64,000 bases of DNA from Streptomyces sp. Ncost-T10-10d (GCF_900091955.1 NZ_FMDF01000100.1:1-64000), one strand, 5' to 3'. Positions 51,915-61,843 are shown, counted from the stretch's first letter. Numbers and translations are program-made. The notes: generated by a model not told the origin, from the letters alone.

Positions 51915-52323
51915 CGCACCGACCGGGCTTGAGCCGGGGCCGTTGCGCATGAGCACTCTGCGCACCGTCACGGATCACCGCACAGCCAACACCGAGCAGG
52001 CCGAGCAAGGACGGCGGCCCGTCCGCGCCGGTCGAAGACGGTCGGCCGGCTCGATGTCCACCACTCGTCAGGGCCGGCCCCACGACCCTTCACGCGCCGC
52101 GCACATGCTCCGCACCGCCGGAACCGTGCGCGGCGTTTGCGTGTGCGGAGTTCCGAGCCGCGGTCACTATCGGACTCCGCCAAATAACGAACACAAGCGC
52201 ATCCCATTCGGACAAGAAGTGGTCAAAAAAATGTGAGGCATTTGTTAGTACACCGTCAATGGTGGTCATTCGGTGGCACGCTCTCGGCTCGTAACCCCCC
52301 ACGGAACGAGCAACGGAGAACGC
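51915..52323. other. 409-bp promoter region of the metalloprotease gene
   Basis: No supported gene. The right part (52170-52270) is markedly AT-richer than the surroundings and should contain the promoter. A GGAGAA ribosome site lies before the ATG at 52324. Confidence 0.5.
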
Positions 52324-53904
52324 ATGACCCCCCACATGAACACCCGTCGCGCCGCAGCCCTGGCCGCCGTGGCCGCGATGGTCGTCGTCGGCGTCCAGAC
52401 CGGTGCGGCAAGCGCCGCGCCGGACAACGGAAATGACGGCCCCTCCGCCTCTCGCAGCGCCGCCCCCTTCGGCGCGAACAGCGCCTCGAAGCGCACAGCC
52501 GCCATCAAGTCGGCTCAGTCCGACGCCTCTTCGACCGCCGACTCCCTCGGGCTCGGCAGCCGGGAGAAGCTGATCGCCCGTGATGTGATCAAGGACGCCG
52601 ACGGCACCGTCCACACCCGCTACGAGCGCACCTACGCCGGCCTCCCGGTCATCGGCGGCGACCTCGTCACCCACACCGCCCGCAGCGGAAAGCTCAAGAG
52701 CGTCACCAAGGCGACCCGGGCCCGGATATCCGTGCCCTCGACGACGCCGAAGATCAAGACCGTCGCGAGCGGCCGCAAGGTGATCTGGGCGGGCGGCGGC
52801 AAGCCCGTCCTCGCCTTCGAGACGGTGAAGACCGGGGTGCAGAAGGACGGTACGCCGAGCAGGCTGCACATCATCACCGACGCGACCACCGGCAAGAAGC
52901 TCCAGAGCTACGAGGCGATCGAGACCGGCGTCGGCAACAGCCAGTACAGCGGCCAGGTCGACCTGACGACCACCGCGGCCGGCTCCGGTTTCGAGCTGAC
53001 CGACGGCGACCGCGGCGGCCACAAGACGTACGACCTCAACCAGGGCGAGAGCGGCACCGGTGACCTCGTCACGGACGACGACGACACCTGGGGCGACGGC
53101 ACCGGCAACGACCGCCAGACCGCCGCCGTCGACGCCGCCTACGGTGCTGCGCAGACCTGGGACTTCTACAAGTCGGCGTTCGGCCGCGACGGCATCGCCG
53201 GTGACGGCAAGGCCGCGTACTCGCGGGTCCACTACGGCGACGGGTACGTCAACGCGTTCTGGGACGACAGCTGCTTCTGCATGACGTACGGCGACGGCGC
53301 CGACAACAAGAGCGCCCTCACCGCTCTCGACGTCGCGGGTCACGAGATGAGCCACGGCCTGACCGCGTCCACCGCCAACCTCGACTACGTCGGGGAGTCC
53401 GGCGGCCTGAACGAGGCGACCAGCGACATCCTCGGCACCTCGGTGGAGTTCGCCGCCGACAACAGCACGGACGTCGGCGACTACCTCATCGGCGAGAAGA
53501 TCGACATCAACGGCGACGGCACCCCGCTGCGCTACATGGACAAGCCGAGCAAGGACGGCGGCTCCGCGGACTACTGGGACAGCAGCGTCGGCGACCTCGA
53601 CGTGCACTACTCCTCCGGTGTCGCCAACCACTTCTTCTACCTGCTGTCCGAGGGCAGCGGCGCGAAGACGATCAACGGCGTCGACTACGACTCCCCGACC
53701 ATCGACGGCTCGACGGTCACCGGCATCGGCCGGGACAAGGCCGTCCAGATCTGGTACAAGGCCCTCTCCGAGTACATGACGTCGACCACCGACTACGCGG
53801 CCGCCCGCACGGCGACCGAGAAGGCGGCGACCGACCTGTACGGGGCGGACAGCGCCGAGCTCGCGGCAGTCGACGCCGCCTGGAGCGGCGTCAATGTGAA
53901 GTAG
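52324..53904 (+). CDS. Secreted M4-family neutral metalloprotease
   Basis: This 526-residue pre-pro-enzyme has a signal peptide (RRAAALAAVAAMVVVGVQTG), a FTP/PepSY-type propeptide (about 35-205) and a thermolysin-like catalytic domain. Zinc site: H340-E-M-S-H344 and E364 in GGLNEATSD, with spacing exact for M4. The catalytic His is probably in LDVHYSSGVANH. It would be an abundant extracellular protease. ATG 52324, GGAGAA upstream; the longer frame from 52273 lacks a ribosome site. Confidence 0.96.
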   Translation: MTPHMNTRRAAALAAVAAMVVVGVQTGAASAAPDNGNDGPSASRSAAPFGANSASKRTAAIKSAQSDASSTADSLGLGSREKLIARDVIKDADGTVHTRYERTYAGLPVIGGDLVTHTARSGKLKSVTKATRARISVPSTTPKIKTVASGRKVIWAGGGKPVLAFETVKTGVQKDGTPSRLHIITDATTGKKLQSYEAIETGVGNSQYSGQVDLTTTAAGSGFELTDGDRGGHKTYDLNQGESGTGDLVTDDDDTWGDGTGNDRQTAAVDAAYGAAQTWDFYKSAFGRDGIAGDGKAAYSRVHYGDGYVNAFWDDSCFCMTYGDGADNKSALTALDVAGHEMSHGLTASTANLDYVGESGGLNEATSDILGTSVEFAADNSTDVGDYLIGEKIDINGDGTPLRYMDKPSKDGGSADYWDSSVGDLDVHYSSGVANHFFYLLSEGSGAKTINGVDYDSPTIDGSTVTGIGRDKAVQIWYKALSEYMTSTTDYAAARTATEKAATDLYGADSAELAAVDAAWSGVNVK

Positions 53905-53929
53905 CCCCACTGCTGCACGCGGGAGCCGG

Positions 53930-55336
53930 TCAGCCCTTCGAGGCGGGCCGGCTCCCGCCGTACAGCCAGGTGTTCCACAGCGCCGTCAGATCCTGACCGG
54001 TCGCCTTCTCCACATAGGCGGTGAAGTCGGCGGTCGACGCGTTGCCGTGCCGGTGGGCCCGCGTCCAGCCCCTGACGAGCGCGAAGAAGCGTTCGTCGTC
54101 GCCCACAGCCTGCCGGATCCTGTGGACGACCATCGCCCCGCGCCCGTACACCGGCGCCTGCGAGATGTCCGCGGCGGTCGGCGGATGGGCGGGCGGAAAG
54201 GCCCAGTTGTCGTCGTCGTCGAAGGCGGCGTCGAACCGTTTCTGTACCGGGTCGCCCCCGTGGTCGGCCTCCCACAGCCACTCCGCGTAGGTCGCGAAGC
54301 CCTCGTTGAGCCACATGTCCCGCCAACTCTTGGGCGTGACGGAGTCCCCGAACCACTGGTGCGCCATCTCATGGACGAGCAGTCCGGCGTCCGGCACCCC
54401 CGGGAAGTACGGCCGGTTCTGGGTCTCCAGCGCATATCCGGCGTCCCCGGGTCGCCCGACGATCGCACCCGTGGCGGAGAAGGGGTACGGGCCGAAACGT
54501 TCCGCTTCCCATTTCACGATCTCGGGAACCCGGGCGAGAACCCGCGCGCTGTCCGCCGCCACCTTCGAGTCCGCGGCGGTGAACACCTTGATGCCGTCCG
54601 GGGTGGTCGACGTCTTCGTGTCGAAGCGGCCGATGGCGACCGTCGCGAGATAGCTCGCCATCGGTTCGGCGGTGTGCCAGTGGTACGTGGTGGTGGTGCC
54701 CGAGGTGCCGCGGGATGTCAGCTCGCCGTTGGAGACGGCCGTCAGGCCCTTGGGAACGGTCACGGCGATGTCGTACGACGCCTTGTCGCTCGGGTGGTTG
54801 TTGCCGGGGAACCAGGCCATGGCACCGGTCGGCTCACCGAGCGCTACCGATCCGTCCGCCGTTCTCAGCCAGCCCTCCTTCGACTTGTCGGGGTCGGTGA
54901 GGGTCTGCGGGGAGCCGGAGTAGTGGACGACCGTACGGAACGTCCTGCCCTTGTGGAGCCGGCTCTCGATCTCGGCGTCGGGGCGCAGCGTCAGCTCGTG
55001 CCCCGCCCGGTTGACCGCGGCAGGGCGGCCCTCGACGGTCGCGGACCGCACGGTGAGCCCGGCGAGGTCGAGGTTGAAGGCGCTGAGGTCCTGGGTGGCG
55101 CGCGCGGTGATCGTGGCCGTGCCGCGCAGATGGTGAGCGGCCGGGTCGACGTCGAGGGCGAGGTCGTAGTGCGTGACGTCGTAGCCGCCGTTGCCGAGCT
55201 TCGGGAAGTACGGGTCGCGCAGACCGGCGGCGCCGGGGGTGCCATCGACACCGCCGGCGCAGGCTGCGGACGTCGTCAGAACCAGCAGGGCGAGGGCAGC
55301 GCGTGCCGTGCGGCGTACAGATGTTCGCTGATCCAC
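53930..55336 (-). CDS. M1-family aminopeptidase, exported, probably lipoprotein
   Basis: This 468-residue protein has a hydrophobic N-terminal segment and an imperfect lipobox (TTSAAC, C26). The N-terminal beta domain precedes a catalytic domain with exopeptidase-like loop GYALETQNRPYF, HEMAHQWFG and E in WLNEGFATYAEW, the HExxH-x18-E zinc site of M1 enzymes. Shorter than classical PepN (no C-terminal helical domain). GTG start. It converges with the M4 protease gene; a hairpin spans both gene ends. Confidence 0.92.
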   Translation of the reverse strand: MDQRTSVRRTARAALALLVLTTSAACAGGVDGTPGAAGLRDPYFPKLGNGGYDVTHYDLALDVDPAAHHLRGTATITARATQDLSAFNLDLAGLTVRSATVEGRPAAVNRAGHELTLRPDAEIESRLHKGRTFRTVVHYSGSPQTLTDPDKSKEGWLRTADGSVALGEPTGAMAWFPGNNHPSDKASYDIAVTVPKGLTAVSNGELTSRGTSGTTTTYHWHTAEPMASYLATVAIGRFDTKTSTTPDGIKVFTAADSKVAADSARVLARVPEIVKWEAERFGPYPFSATGAIVGRPGDAGYALETQNRPYFPGVPDAGLLVHEMAHQWFGDSVTPKSWRDMWLNEGFATYAEWLWEADHGGDPVQKRFDAAFDDDDNWAFPPAHPPTAADISQAPVYGRGAMVVHRIRQAVGDDERFFALVRGWTRAHRHGNASTADFTAYVEKATGQDLTALWNTWLYGGSRPASKG

Positions 55337-55408
55337 ACAAGTGATCCTAGGCGCGAAATGTCCGAATGCGCTTGTGCAGGCACGGCGGCCCCCATGTGCC
55401 GGTCGGTC

Positions 55409-55966
55409 CTACTTCGCGAGAGTGGCGACGCCGGCCTTCGCGAACTTCTCGTCGAGGTCGCCGCTGGGGGCCCCGGCCACTCCGATGCCCGCCACCGGGG
55501 CACCCTTGACCTGCACCGGGGCGCCGCCCGCGAGGAACAGGGTGCCGGGGATGTCCTTGAGGTTCGGGGCCTGCTCCAGGCGCTTGGCCAGCTCGGAGGT
55601 GGGCGCGTTCCAGGAGACGGCGGTGTACGCCTTCTTCACGGCCGACTCGTACGACTGCGGTCCTGCGCCGTCACCGCGCAGCGTCACGACGGTGTTGCCG
55701 TTGCGGTCGACGACGGCGACGGAGACGCGCTGGTTCTCCTTCTCCGCGGCGTCGAGCGTGGCCTGCGCGGCCTTGGTGGCGGCGGCCACGGTCAGGTGGG
55801 TGGTCTGCTGGAGGTGCCGGTTCGCGGTGTCGGCGGCGACCGCCGCGGCGGGTGCGGCGGCCGGGGTGGAAGCGTTGGCGGACATGGCACCGAAGGTTCC
55901 GGCGCCGAGGGCGGCGGCGGCAACGGCACCGGTCAGGACGCGAGTGCGCAGCGACAGCTTCTTCAT
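55409..55966 (-). CDS. hbpS: Exported haem-binding protein, HbpS/GlcG family
   Basis: This 185-residue protein has an N-terminal signal (RVLTGAVAAAALGAGTFGA). The mature domain is the GlcG/HbpS fold with VAVVDRNGNTVVTLRGDGA, ESAVKKAYTAVSW and the C-terminal VKGAPVAGIGVAGAPSGDLDEK. HbpS binds haem and modulates the SenS kinase in S. reticuli. AAGGAG six bases before ATG. It is divergent from the senS-senR pair, the same arrangement as that system. Confidence 0.9.
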   Translation of the reverse strand: MKKLSLRTRVLTGAVAAAALGAGTFGAMSANASTPAAAPAAAVAADTANRHLQQTTHLTVAAATKAAQATLDAAEKENQRVSVAVVDRNGNTVVTLRGDGAGPQSYESAVKKAYTAVSWNAPTSELAKRLEQAPNLKDIPGTLFLAGGAPVQVKGAPVAGIGVAGAPSGDLDEKFAKAGVATLAK

Positions 55967-56044
55967 GGTGGGCTCCTTCAACAGCGGGGTCGGCGGATGA
56001 GCTTGTTCGGCTCTGTCATCGATCCTCCGGCCGCGTCCGGCGCC

Positions 56045-56090
56045 GTACGGTCGACGAACCGGCTCGACGCCACGCGCGGTACGGTCGACG
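56045..56090. repeat. Direct repeat of a 12-mer in the hbpS-senS intergenic region
   Basis: GTACGGTCGACG occurs at 56045-56056 and again at 56079-56090, spaced 34 bp. Such exact repeats between a regulator operon and its divergent target are candidate SenR or redox-regulator sites. Assignment is inference. Confidence 0.45.
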
Positions 56091-56199
56091 GCCCCATCGG
56101 CCGATCGGTTGATGCGGGGGTGGTCATCCGGGGTGACCATGGACGTATCTGCGCAGGTCAGCAGCGCCGATGGCGATGGTGAGGAGCGAGGGGTACGAG

Positions 56200-57540
56200 G
56201 TGGAGCACCGAACCCGGCCGACGCCCGGCACGGTCACGGGGCAAACCGACGGCACCGTGGCAGGGCGGACCGGCGCCTTCGGCGAAAGCAGGAACGGCAC
56301 AACCGGGGCCGGCGACCCGGATGCCCGATGGCTGACGCGCCTGATGCACGCCGCGTTCTTCCTGCTGCTCGGCGCCTCGCTCGCCCGCTTCCTGCTGCGG
56401 CACCCGGGCGAGGCCCGCACCCCGTGGATCATCGCGCTCTCCGTCGCCCTGGCCCTGCTGTACGTGCTCGGGCCGGTGCTCGGTTCGCGTCCGACGCCAC
56501 GCAGCGTGGTGTGGCTGGGGGTGCTGGTCGCCGTATGGATGGTGCTGGTCGTCCTCGCCCCGAGCTTCGCGTGGTGCGCGGTCCCGCTCTTCTACACCGG
56601 ACTGCGGATCCTTCCACCACGCGCCGCACTCGCGCTCGTCGCTCTGCTCACTGTGTTCGTCGTCGCCGCGCAGCTGCGGCTGGCCGACGGATTCGACCCG
56701 AACCTGGTGCTCGCCCCGCCCGCGGTGGCGGCGGTCGCGACGGCGGTCTTCGTCCATATGCAGCGTCAGGCCGTGCGTCAGCGCGAACTGTCCGAACGGC
56801 AGGGCGAACTGATCGACGACCTGCTGCGCACCCGCCGCGAACTGGCCGCAACCGAGCGCCGCGAAGGAACCCTCGCAGAACGCCAGCGGCTCTCGATGGA
56901 GATCCACGACACTCTCGCGCAGGGCCTGTCCAGCCAGCAGATGCTGCTCCAGGCCGCCGACCGCACATGGGACGCCGACCCGGCGACGGCCCGCCGCCAT
57001 GTCCGTACGGCAACGGGCATCGCGGAACGCAATCTCGCCGAGGCCCGCCGCTTCGTCCACGACCTGGCCCCGGCCGATCTCGCGGAGGGCGGCGGCCTGG
57101 AGGCCGCCCTGCACGCACTGGCCGCACGCGAGACGGTCCAGGCGCAGGGGCGGCTCACCGTCCGCTGCCATGTGGAGGGAGAGCAGCACACCGCGCTGCC
57201 CGACCGGGTGCAGTCGGCGCTCCTGCGCATCGCGCAGGGCGCACTGGCCAATGTGAAGGAACACGCACACGCGACGGAGGCGGCGCTGACGCTGACCCAT
57301 CTCGACGACCGGATCGTCCTGGACATCGCCGACAACGGCCGGGGCTTCACACCCGCCGAGCGCGCCGGACCCACCGGTGGTGTGCGCGGCCACGGGCTGC
57401 CCGCGATGCGCGCCAGGCTGCACCAGCTCGGCGGCACGCTGACGATCGAGTCGGCCCCGGGCGAGGGTACGGTCCTGTCCGCCGCCGTCCCCCTCACACC
57501 CGCACCCGCACCGACGACCGCCCCGGAGGCCCCCGCATGA
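56200..57540 (+). CDS. senS: Sensor histidine kinase SenS-like (NarL-type HisKA_3)
   Basis: This protein of about 446 residues has five predicted membrane helices in the first 180 residues, with only short outer loops. A coiled region then leads to the HisKA_3 motif RLSMEIHDTLAQGLSSQQ with H236, and a HATPase domain (DNGRGFTPAER, GHGLPAMRARL). GTG 56200 has GAGGGG six bases upstream; ATG 56170 and 56176 are less supported. In S. reticuli this kinase responds to haem/redox stress through HbpS. Overlaps senR by ATGA. Confidence 0.88.
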   Translation: MEHRTRPTPGTVTGQTDGTVAGRTGAFGESRNGTTGAGDPDARWLTRLMHAAFFLLLGASLARFLLRHPGEARTPWIIALSVALALLYVLGPVLGSRPTPRSVVWLGVLVAVWMVLVVLAPSFAWCAVPLFYTGLRILPPRAALALVALLTVFVVAAQLRLADGFDPNLVLAPPAVAAVATAVFVHMQRQAVRQRELSERQGELIDDLLRTRRELAATERREGTLAERQRLSMEIHDTLAQGLSSQQMLLQAADRTWDADPATARRHVRTATGIAERNLAEARRFVHDLAPADLAEGGGLEAALHALAARETVQAQGRLTVRCHVEGEQHTALPDRVQSALLRIAQGALANVKEHAHATEAALTLTHLDDRIVLDIADNGRGFTPAERAGPTGGVRGHGLPAMRARLHQLGGTLTIESAPGEGTVLSAAVPLTPAPAPTTAPEAPA

Positions 57541-58163
57541 CCGCGCCGCCCGTACGCATCCTGCTCTGCGACGACCACGCCGTCGTACGCGCAGGGCTGC
57601 TCGCCCTCCTCGGCAGCGAACCGGACATCGAGGTCGTCGGCGAGGCCGGCAGCGGCGAGGAGGCCGTCGCCCTGGCAGCCAAGCTCACCCCCGACGTCGT
57701 CCTGATGGACCTCCAGCTCGGCGAGGGCATCGACGGCGTCGAGGCCACCCGCCGCATCGCCGCCACCGGCGTCCACGTACTGGTCCTCACCACGTACGAC
57801 ACGGACGCCGACATCACCCGCGCCATCGAGGCGGGCGCCACCGGCTACCTGCTGAAGGCCGAACGCCCGGAGGAGCTCTTCGCCGCGATCCGCTCGGCCG
57901 CCCAGGGCCGCACCACGCTCTCCCCGCCCGTGGCCAGCCGCGTCATGGCCCGGATGCGCAAGCCCCGGCCCACCCTCACCGACCGGGAACTCGACATCCT
58001 GGCCCAGCTCTCCCAGGGCCTGGGCAACCGGGACATCGCCCGCGCCCTGTTCATCAGTGAGGCCACGGTCAAGACCCACCTGGGCCGCATCTACGACAAA
58101 CTCGGCGTCGACACCCGCGCGGGCGCCGTAGCCGTGGCGAAGGAGCAGCGGCTGCTGCCCTAG
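57537..58163 (+). CDS. senR: NarL/LuxR-type response regulator SenR-like
   Basis: This 208-residue protein has a receiver domain with D12-D13, phosphoacceptor D58 in VVLMDLQLG and Lys in YLLKAE, followed by a LuxR-type HTH (about 140-205, LTDRELDILAQLSQGLGNRD and ISEATVKTHLGRI). Translationally coupled to senS. With hbpS it makes a three-component redox/haem sensor; known targets of such systems include hbpS itself and catalase-peroxidase genes. Confidence 0.93.
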   Translation: MTAPPVRILLCDDHAVVRAGLLALLGSEPDIEVVGEAGSGEEAVALAAKLTPDVVLMDLQLGEGIDGVEATRRIAATGVHVLVLTTYDTDADITRAIEAGATGYLLKAERPEELFAAIRSAAQGRTTLSPPVASRVMARMRKPRPTLTDRELDILAQLSQGLGNRDIARALFISEATVKTHLGRIYDKLGVDTRAGAVAVAKEQRLLP

Positions 58164-58255
58164 GAGGGTGTGCTGCCGGACTCCTGGGGCCCTGCGGCGC
58201 AGCGGCCCCACCCGACGGTGTCGGCCCCCGTCACCGGGCATGACACCATCGAACT

Positions 58256-58753
58256 GTGCTCGACATCGGCTACTCCCTCTCCCGACGCTTCCCCGATCCC
58301 CCGCAGACCGACTACCGCCGCGCGGACGTCCACGCGCTGCGGCACGATCTGTTCTCCGGGGACGTCTACCTCGCGGACACCAAGGCGGACCGCGAAGTGT
58401 CCACAGCCTGGGGATGGGTGCCGGTGCTCGACTTCGCGTGGGCGCTGTGCGACATCGTCGAGCAGATCGACCAGGACCCGCGCGGCAACCGCTCACACCG
58501 GCGGCAGTTCGCCGAGCTGGACTTCACCGAGTCGTCCGACCGGATGTTCTTCGAGCGCCGCTTCGGCTGGGTCGATGTCGAGGCCGACTGGATGCCCGGC
58601 GACGAACCCCCGCTCACCTTCAGCCACTCGCTGCTGCGCCGCGAGGCCCGCGACTTCCTGCACGACCTGATCGCCGACCTCGCCGACATGCACGAAGGGC
58701 TCGCCGACAACCCGGTGATCTGGGACCTCCAGGCCCGCTTCCCCCGTATCTGA
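58256..58753 (+). CDS. Hypothetical protein, 165 residues
   Basis: Soluble acidic protein rich in Asp/Glu and aromatic residues (HDLFSGDVYLADTKAD, WVPVLDFAWALCDIVEQI). It has no signal or known catalytic motif. The GTG start has no ribosome site and may be leaderless. Convergent with the pentapeptide-repeat gene, 15 bp away. The compact domain looks conserved, but the family is not recognised. Confidence 0.7.
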   Translation: MLDIGYSLSRRFPDPPQTDYRRADVHALRHDLFSGDVYLADTKADREVSTAWGWVPVLDFAWALCDIVEQIDQDPRGNRSHRRQFAELDFTESSDRMFFERRFGWVDVEADWMPGDEPPLTFSHSLLRREARDFLHDLIADLADMHEGLADNPVIWDLQARFPRI

Positions 58754-58768
58754 CCCGGCCCCGGCGGG

Positions 58769-59443
58769 CTACGCCTCCACCCGCACCCCGATCTGCGCCG
58801 CGAACGCCGGGGCCAGCTCCATCAGCTGTGACGGGCTGATCACCGCACCCGCCAGCCGCTCCACCCCGCGGGCGATGTCCAGCTCCGCGACCGTCCGCAG
58901 ATCCACCGACTCCATCCGTACGGAAGTGAAGTCGGCCCGTTTCAGCACACAGTCGCGGAACTCCACCCGCACCAGCTGCGCATCCCCGAAATCCGGCTCG
59001 GACAGCACACAGCCCTCGAACACCACGTCCTTCAGCCGCGCCTTCCGCAGATTCAGGTAGTCGATCTTCCCGCCGCGCACCAGCACCCGCTCCAGCACCG
59101 CACCGTGCAACTGCACCCCGCCCAGCCGTGCGTCCACCACCTCCACGTCGCGCAGCGATGCCCCCGCGAGATCGGTGCCCACACCCCGTACACCCGTCAG
59201 CACCGAGTCGATGAAACGGGCCCTGACCAACTCCGTACGGTCCAGTGCGCAGCCGTCCAGCGCACAGTCCATGAAACGGGCCCCCGGACCGGACTCGTCC
59301 GCAAGATCCGTCCGGTCGAACCGCACACCGTCGTAGTCCCCGTCCGGCTCCAGTCCTCCCCCGTCGTACGGAACGAGCGGCGGGAGCCGCACCTCCGGCC
59401 GCCGTGCCGCTGCGATCGTGTCCGTCTTCCTGCTGCGCACCAT
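58769..59443 (-). CDS. Pentapeptide-repeat protein
   Basis: 224 residues, with repeats of A(D/N)LxX type through the middle (about 45-185), such as GVRFDRTDLADESGPG, LAGASLRDVEVVDARL and RVEFRDCVLKRADF. These form a right-handed quadrilateral beta-helix. Some family members mimic DNA and protect gyrase, but the role here is unknown. ATG 59443 follows GGGGGC. Confidence 0.9.
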   Translation of the reverse strand: MVRSRKTDTIAAARRPEVRLPPLVPYDGGGLEPDGDYDGVRFDRTDLADESGPGARFMDCALDGCALDRTELVRARFIDSVLTGVRGVGTDLAGASLRDVEVVDARLGGVQLHGAVLERVLVRGGKIDYLNLRKARLKDVVFEGCVLSEPDFGDAQLVRVEFRDCVLKRADFTSVRMESVDLRTVAELDIARGVERLAGAVISPSQLMELAPAFAAQIGVRVEA

Positions 59444-59553
59444 GCCCCCATCGTGACCCACCCCACTGACAACGCCCCCTCGCCGATGTCACAAACCAGC
59501 GCCGCGAGCCGTCCCGTACACAGCAGCGCCCTTCAGCGAAGGAGACCGGGACC

Positions 59554-60762
59554 ATGCAGCGCATCCACATCATCGGCGGCGGCCTCGCCGGGTTCACCGC
59601 AGCGATCACCGCCGCCGAGTCCGGCGCCCTGGTGACCGTCCACGAGGCCCACCACACCCTCGGCGGACGGGCCAGGACCGCCGAAGGCCCGTACCGCACC
59701 AACGAAGGACCCCACGCCCTCTACCGCCGCGGACCGCACTGGACCTGGCTCGACCGGCGCAACCTCCTGGGCCCCGTGGCCACCCTCCCGCCCCTCGAAG
59801 GCGCACGGCTCCGCTTCCGCCTCGACGGCACCCTGCGCCGCACCCCGCCCCTCGCCCTCCTCCGCCTCAGCCGCCGCCGCGCCGAACAGGCCCCCGTCGA
59901 CGCCGACTTCCGCACCTGGGCCATCGGACAGGTCGGCGAGGCGGGCGCCCGCGCGGCCGCGCACTACGCCGCCGTCGCGCTCTACCACCACGACCCCGGT
60001 GCGCTCTCCGCCTCATTCGTCCAGGAACGGCTGCGCCGCGCCGCCGCGCTGCCGCCCGAGGCCCGCTACCCCGTCGGCGGCTGGGCACAGGTCATCGACC
60101 GGATGGCGGCCCGCGCCTGGAACCTCAGCGTCCGGATCGAGACGGCGGCGCGCGTGGACCCCGACACCCTCGACACCCTGACCCGACAGGGTCCGGTGAT
60201 CGTCGCCACCTCCCTCGACGCGGCCCGCACCCTCCTCCGCGACCCCTCACTGACCTGGGACAGCGGCAGAACCGCGCTCATCGACCTGGCCCTGCGCACC
60301 CGGCGCGGCGACGCCTTCGCCGTGTCCGACCTCGACGCCCCCGGCTGGATCGAACGCTTCAGTGCCCAGGACCGCACCCTCGCACCCGCCGGACAACAGC
60401 TCGTCCAGGGGCAGTTCCCCCTCGCTCCCGGCGAGTCCCGGGCCATCGGCATCGCCCGCGCCGAGGAGCTGCTCGACCTCGGCCACCCGGGCTGGCGCGA
60501 GCGCACCGTATGGCGGCGCGAGGCCCTCGCCTCCGGCCGCACCGGCGCGGTCGACCGGCCCGGCACCACCTGGCGCGACCGGCCCGCCATCGACCGCGGC
60601 AACGGCATCTACCTCGCGGGTGACCAGGTCGCCGCGCCCGGACTGCTCAGCGAGGTGTCGTTCAACAGCGGAATCGAGGCGGCACTGCTCGCCCTCAAGG
60701 CTTCCGAGAACCGGACCACTGCCCGCACCTCCACGGCAGGGCTTGACCTCAAGCAGGCTTGA
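59554..60762 (+). CDS. FAD-dependent oxidoreductase (amine oxidase/phytoene desaturase-like)
   Basis: This 402-residue protein has an N-terminal dinucleotide-binding motif IIGGGLAGFTAAITAAESG, followed by the GG-doublet HEAHHTLGGRART. It has a C-terminal FAD-contact segment GIYLAGDQVAAPGLLSEVS. No partner carotenoid or polyketide genes are adjacent, so the substrate is open. AAGGAG precedes ATG. It lies 67 bp before the quinone oxidoreductase gene on the same strand, so co-transcription is possible. Confidence 0.85.
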   Translation: MQRIHIIGGGLAGFTAAITAAESGALVTVHEAHHTLGGRARTAEGPYRTNEGPHALYRRGPHWTWLDRRNLLGPVATLPPLEGARLRFRLDGTLRRTPPLALLRLSRRRAEQAPVDADFRTWAIGQVGEAGARAAAHYAAVALYHHDPGALSASFVQERLRRAAALPPEARYPVGGWAQVIDRMAARAWNLSVRIETAARVDPDTLDTLTRQGPVIVATSLDAARTLLRDPSLTWDSGRTALIDLALRTRRGDAFAVSDLDAPGWIERFSAQDRTLAPAGQQLVQGQFPLAPGESRAIGIARAEELLDLGHPGWRERTVWRREALASGRTGAVDRPGTTWRDRPAIDRGNGIYLAGDQVAAPGLLSEVSFNSGIEAALLALKASENRTTARTSTAGLDLKQA

Positions 60763-60829
60763 GGTCGGAGGGTGGCTGCACAGGGCCAAGGACCCAAGCC
60801 CACAGGCCCACACCAACGGGGAGTTCACC

Positions 60830-61831
60830 GTGCACGCCATCCGCCTCCACACCTTCGGTCCGGCCGAGAACCTCACCTACGAGCGGACCGACGACCCCGT
60901 ACCCGGCCCCGGCCAGGTCCGTATCGCCGTCGCCGCAGCGGGCGTGCACCTTCTCGACACTGCCCTGCGCGAAGGCATGACGGGCCCGTTCCCGGCCCCC
61001 GTCGAGCTGCCGACCATCCCGGGCCGCGAGGTCGCGGGCCGGGTCGAGTCGCTCGGCGAGGGCACCGACCCCGGCTGGCTCGGCAAGCGCGTCGTCGCCC
61101 ATATCGGCATGGTCCCGGGCGGCTACGCCGAACTCACCGTCGTCGACGCCGAGAAGCTGCACACCGTCCCGGACGGCCTCGACGAAGCCGAAGCCGTCGC
61201 CATGATCGGCACCGGCCGCACCGCCCTGGGCATCCTGCAGTTCACCGACCTCGGCCCCGGCTCGACCGTCGTCGTCCCCGCAGCCGCGGGCGGCATCGGC
61301 ACCCTGATCGTGCAATACGCCAAGAACGCCGGGGCCACCGTCATCGGCCTCGCCGGCGGCCCCGCCAAGGTCGCCGCCGTGCGGGCGAACGGCGCCGACC
61401 TCGCCGTCGACTACACCCTCCCCGACTGGCCCCGGCAGGTCCGCACCCATCTGCACGGACTCGGCCGTCACGCCACCGTCGTCTACGACTCCGTCGGGGG
61501 AACCACCGGCCGCGCCGCCGTCGACCTCCTCGGCAAGGGCGGGCAGCACATCGTGTTCGGCTGGTCCGGCGCCGGGCTCCACGACGGAGCACCGCTCACC
61601 TTCACCGACGACGAACTCGCCGAACGCGGCATCACCTCCGAGAGCGTGCTCGGCCCCGTCATGATGGCGAAGGCGGGCGGCCTGCGCGCCCTCGAAACGC
61701 GATCGCTCTCCGAGGCGGCCTCCGGCCGGCTCCGCCCCGCGGTCCAGCGCTTCCCGCTCGCCGAAGCAGCCGCCGCCCACCGCGCCCTGGAGACCCGGGG
61801 CACGACGGGCAAGGTCGTCCTGATCCCTTGA
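60830..61831 (+). CDS. Zinc-type MDR quinone oxidoreductase
   Basis: 333 residues, MDR superfamily without structural zinc Cys lobe. N-terminal GroES-like domain (ENLTYERTDDPVPGPGQV, IPGREVAGRVESLG) and Rossmann domain with PAAAGGIGTLIVQYAKNAG. This is typical of NADPH:quinone oxidoreductases and enoyl reductases. GTG 60830 with GGGGAG upstream. Confidence 0.9.
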   Translation: MHAIRLHTFGPAENLTYERTDDPVPGPGQVRIAVAAAGVHLLDTALREGMTGPFPAPVELPTIPGREVAGRVESLGEGTDPGWLGKRVVAHIGMVPGGYAELTVVDAEKLHTVPDGLDEAEAVAMIGTGRTALGILQFTDLGPGSTVVVPAAAGGIGTLIVQYAKNAGATVIGLAGGPAKVAAVRANGADLAVDYTLPDWPRQVRTHLHGLGRHATVVYDSVGGTTGRAAVDLLGKGGQHIVFGWSGAGLHDGAPLTFTDDELAERGITSESVLGPVMMAKAGGLRALETRSLSEAASGRLRPAVQRFPLAEAAAAHRALETRGTTGKVVLIP

Positions 61832-61843
61832 CCCGGCGAGGGC

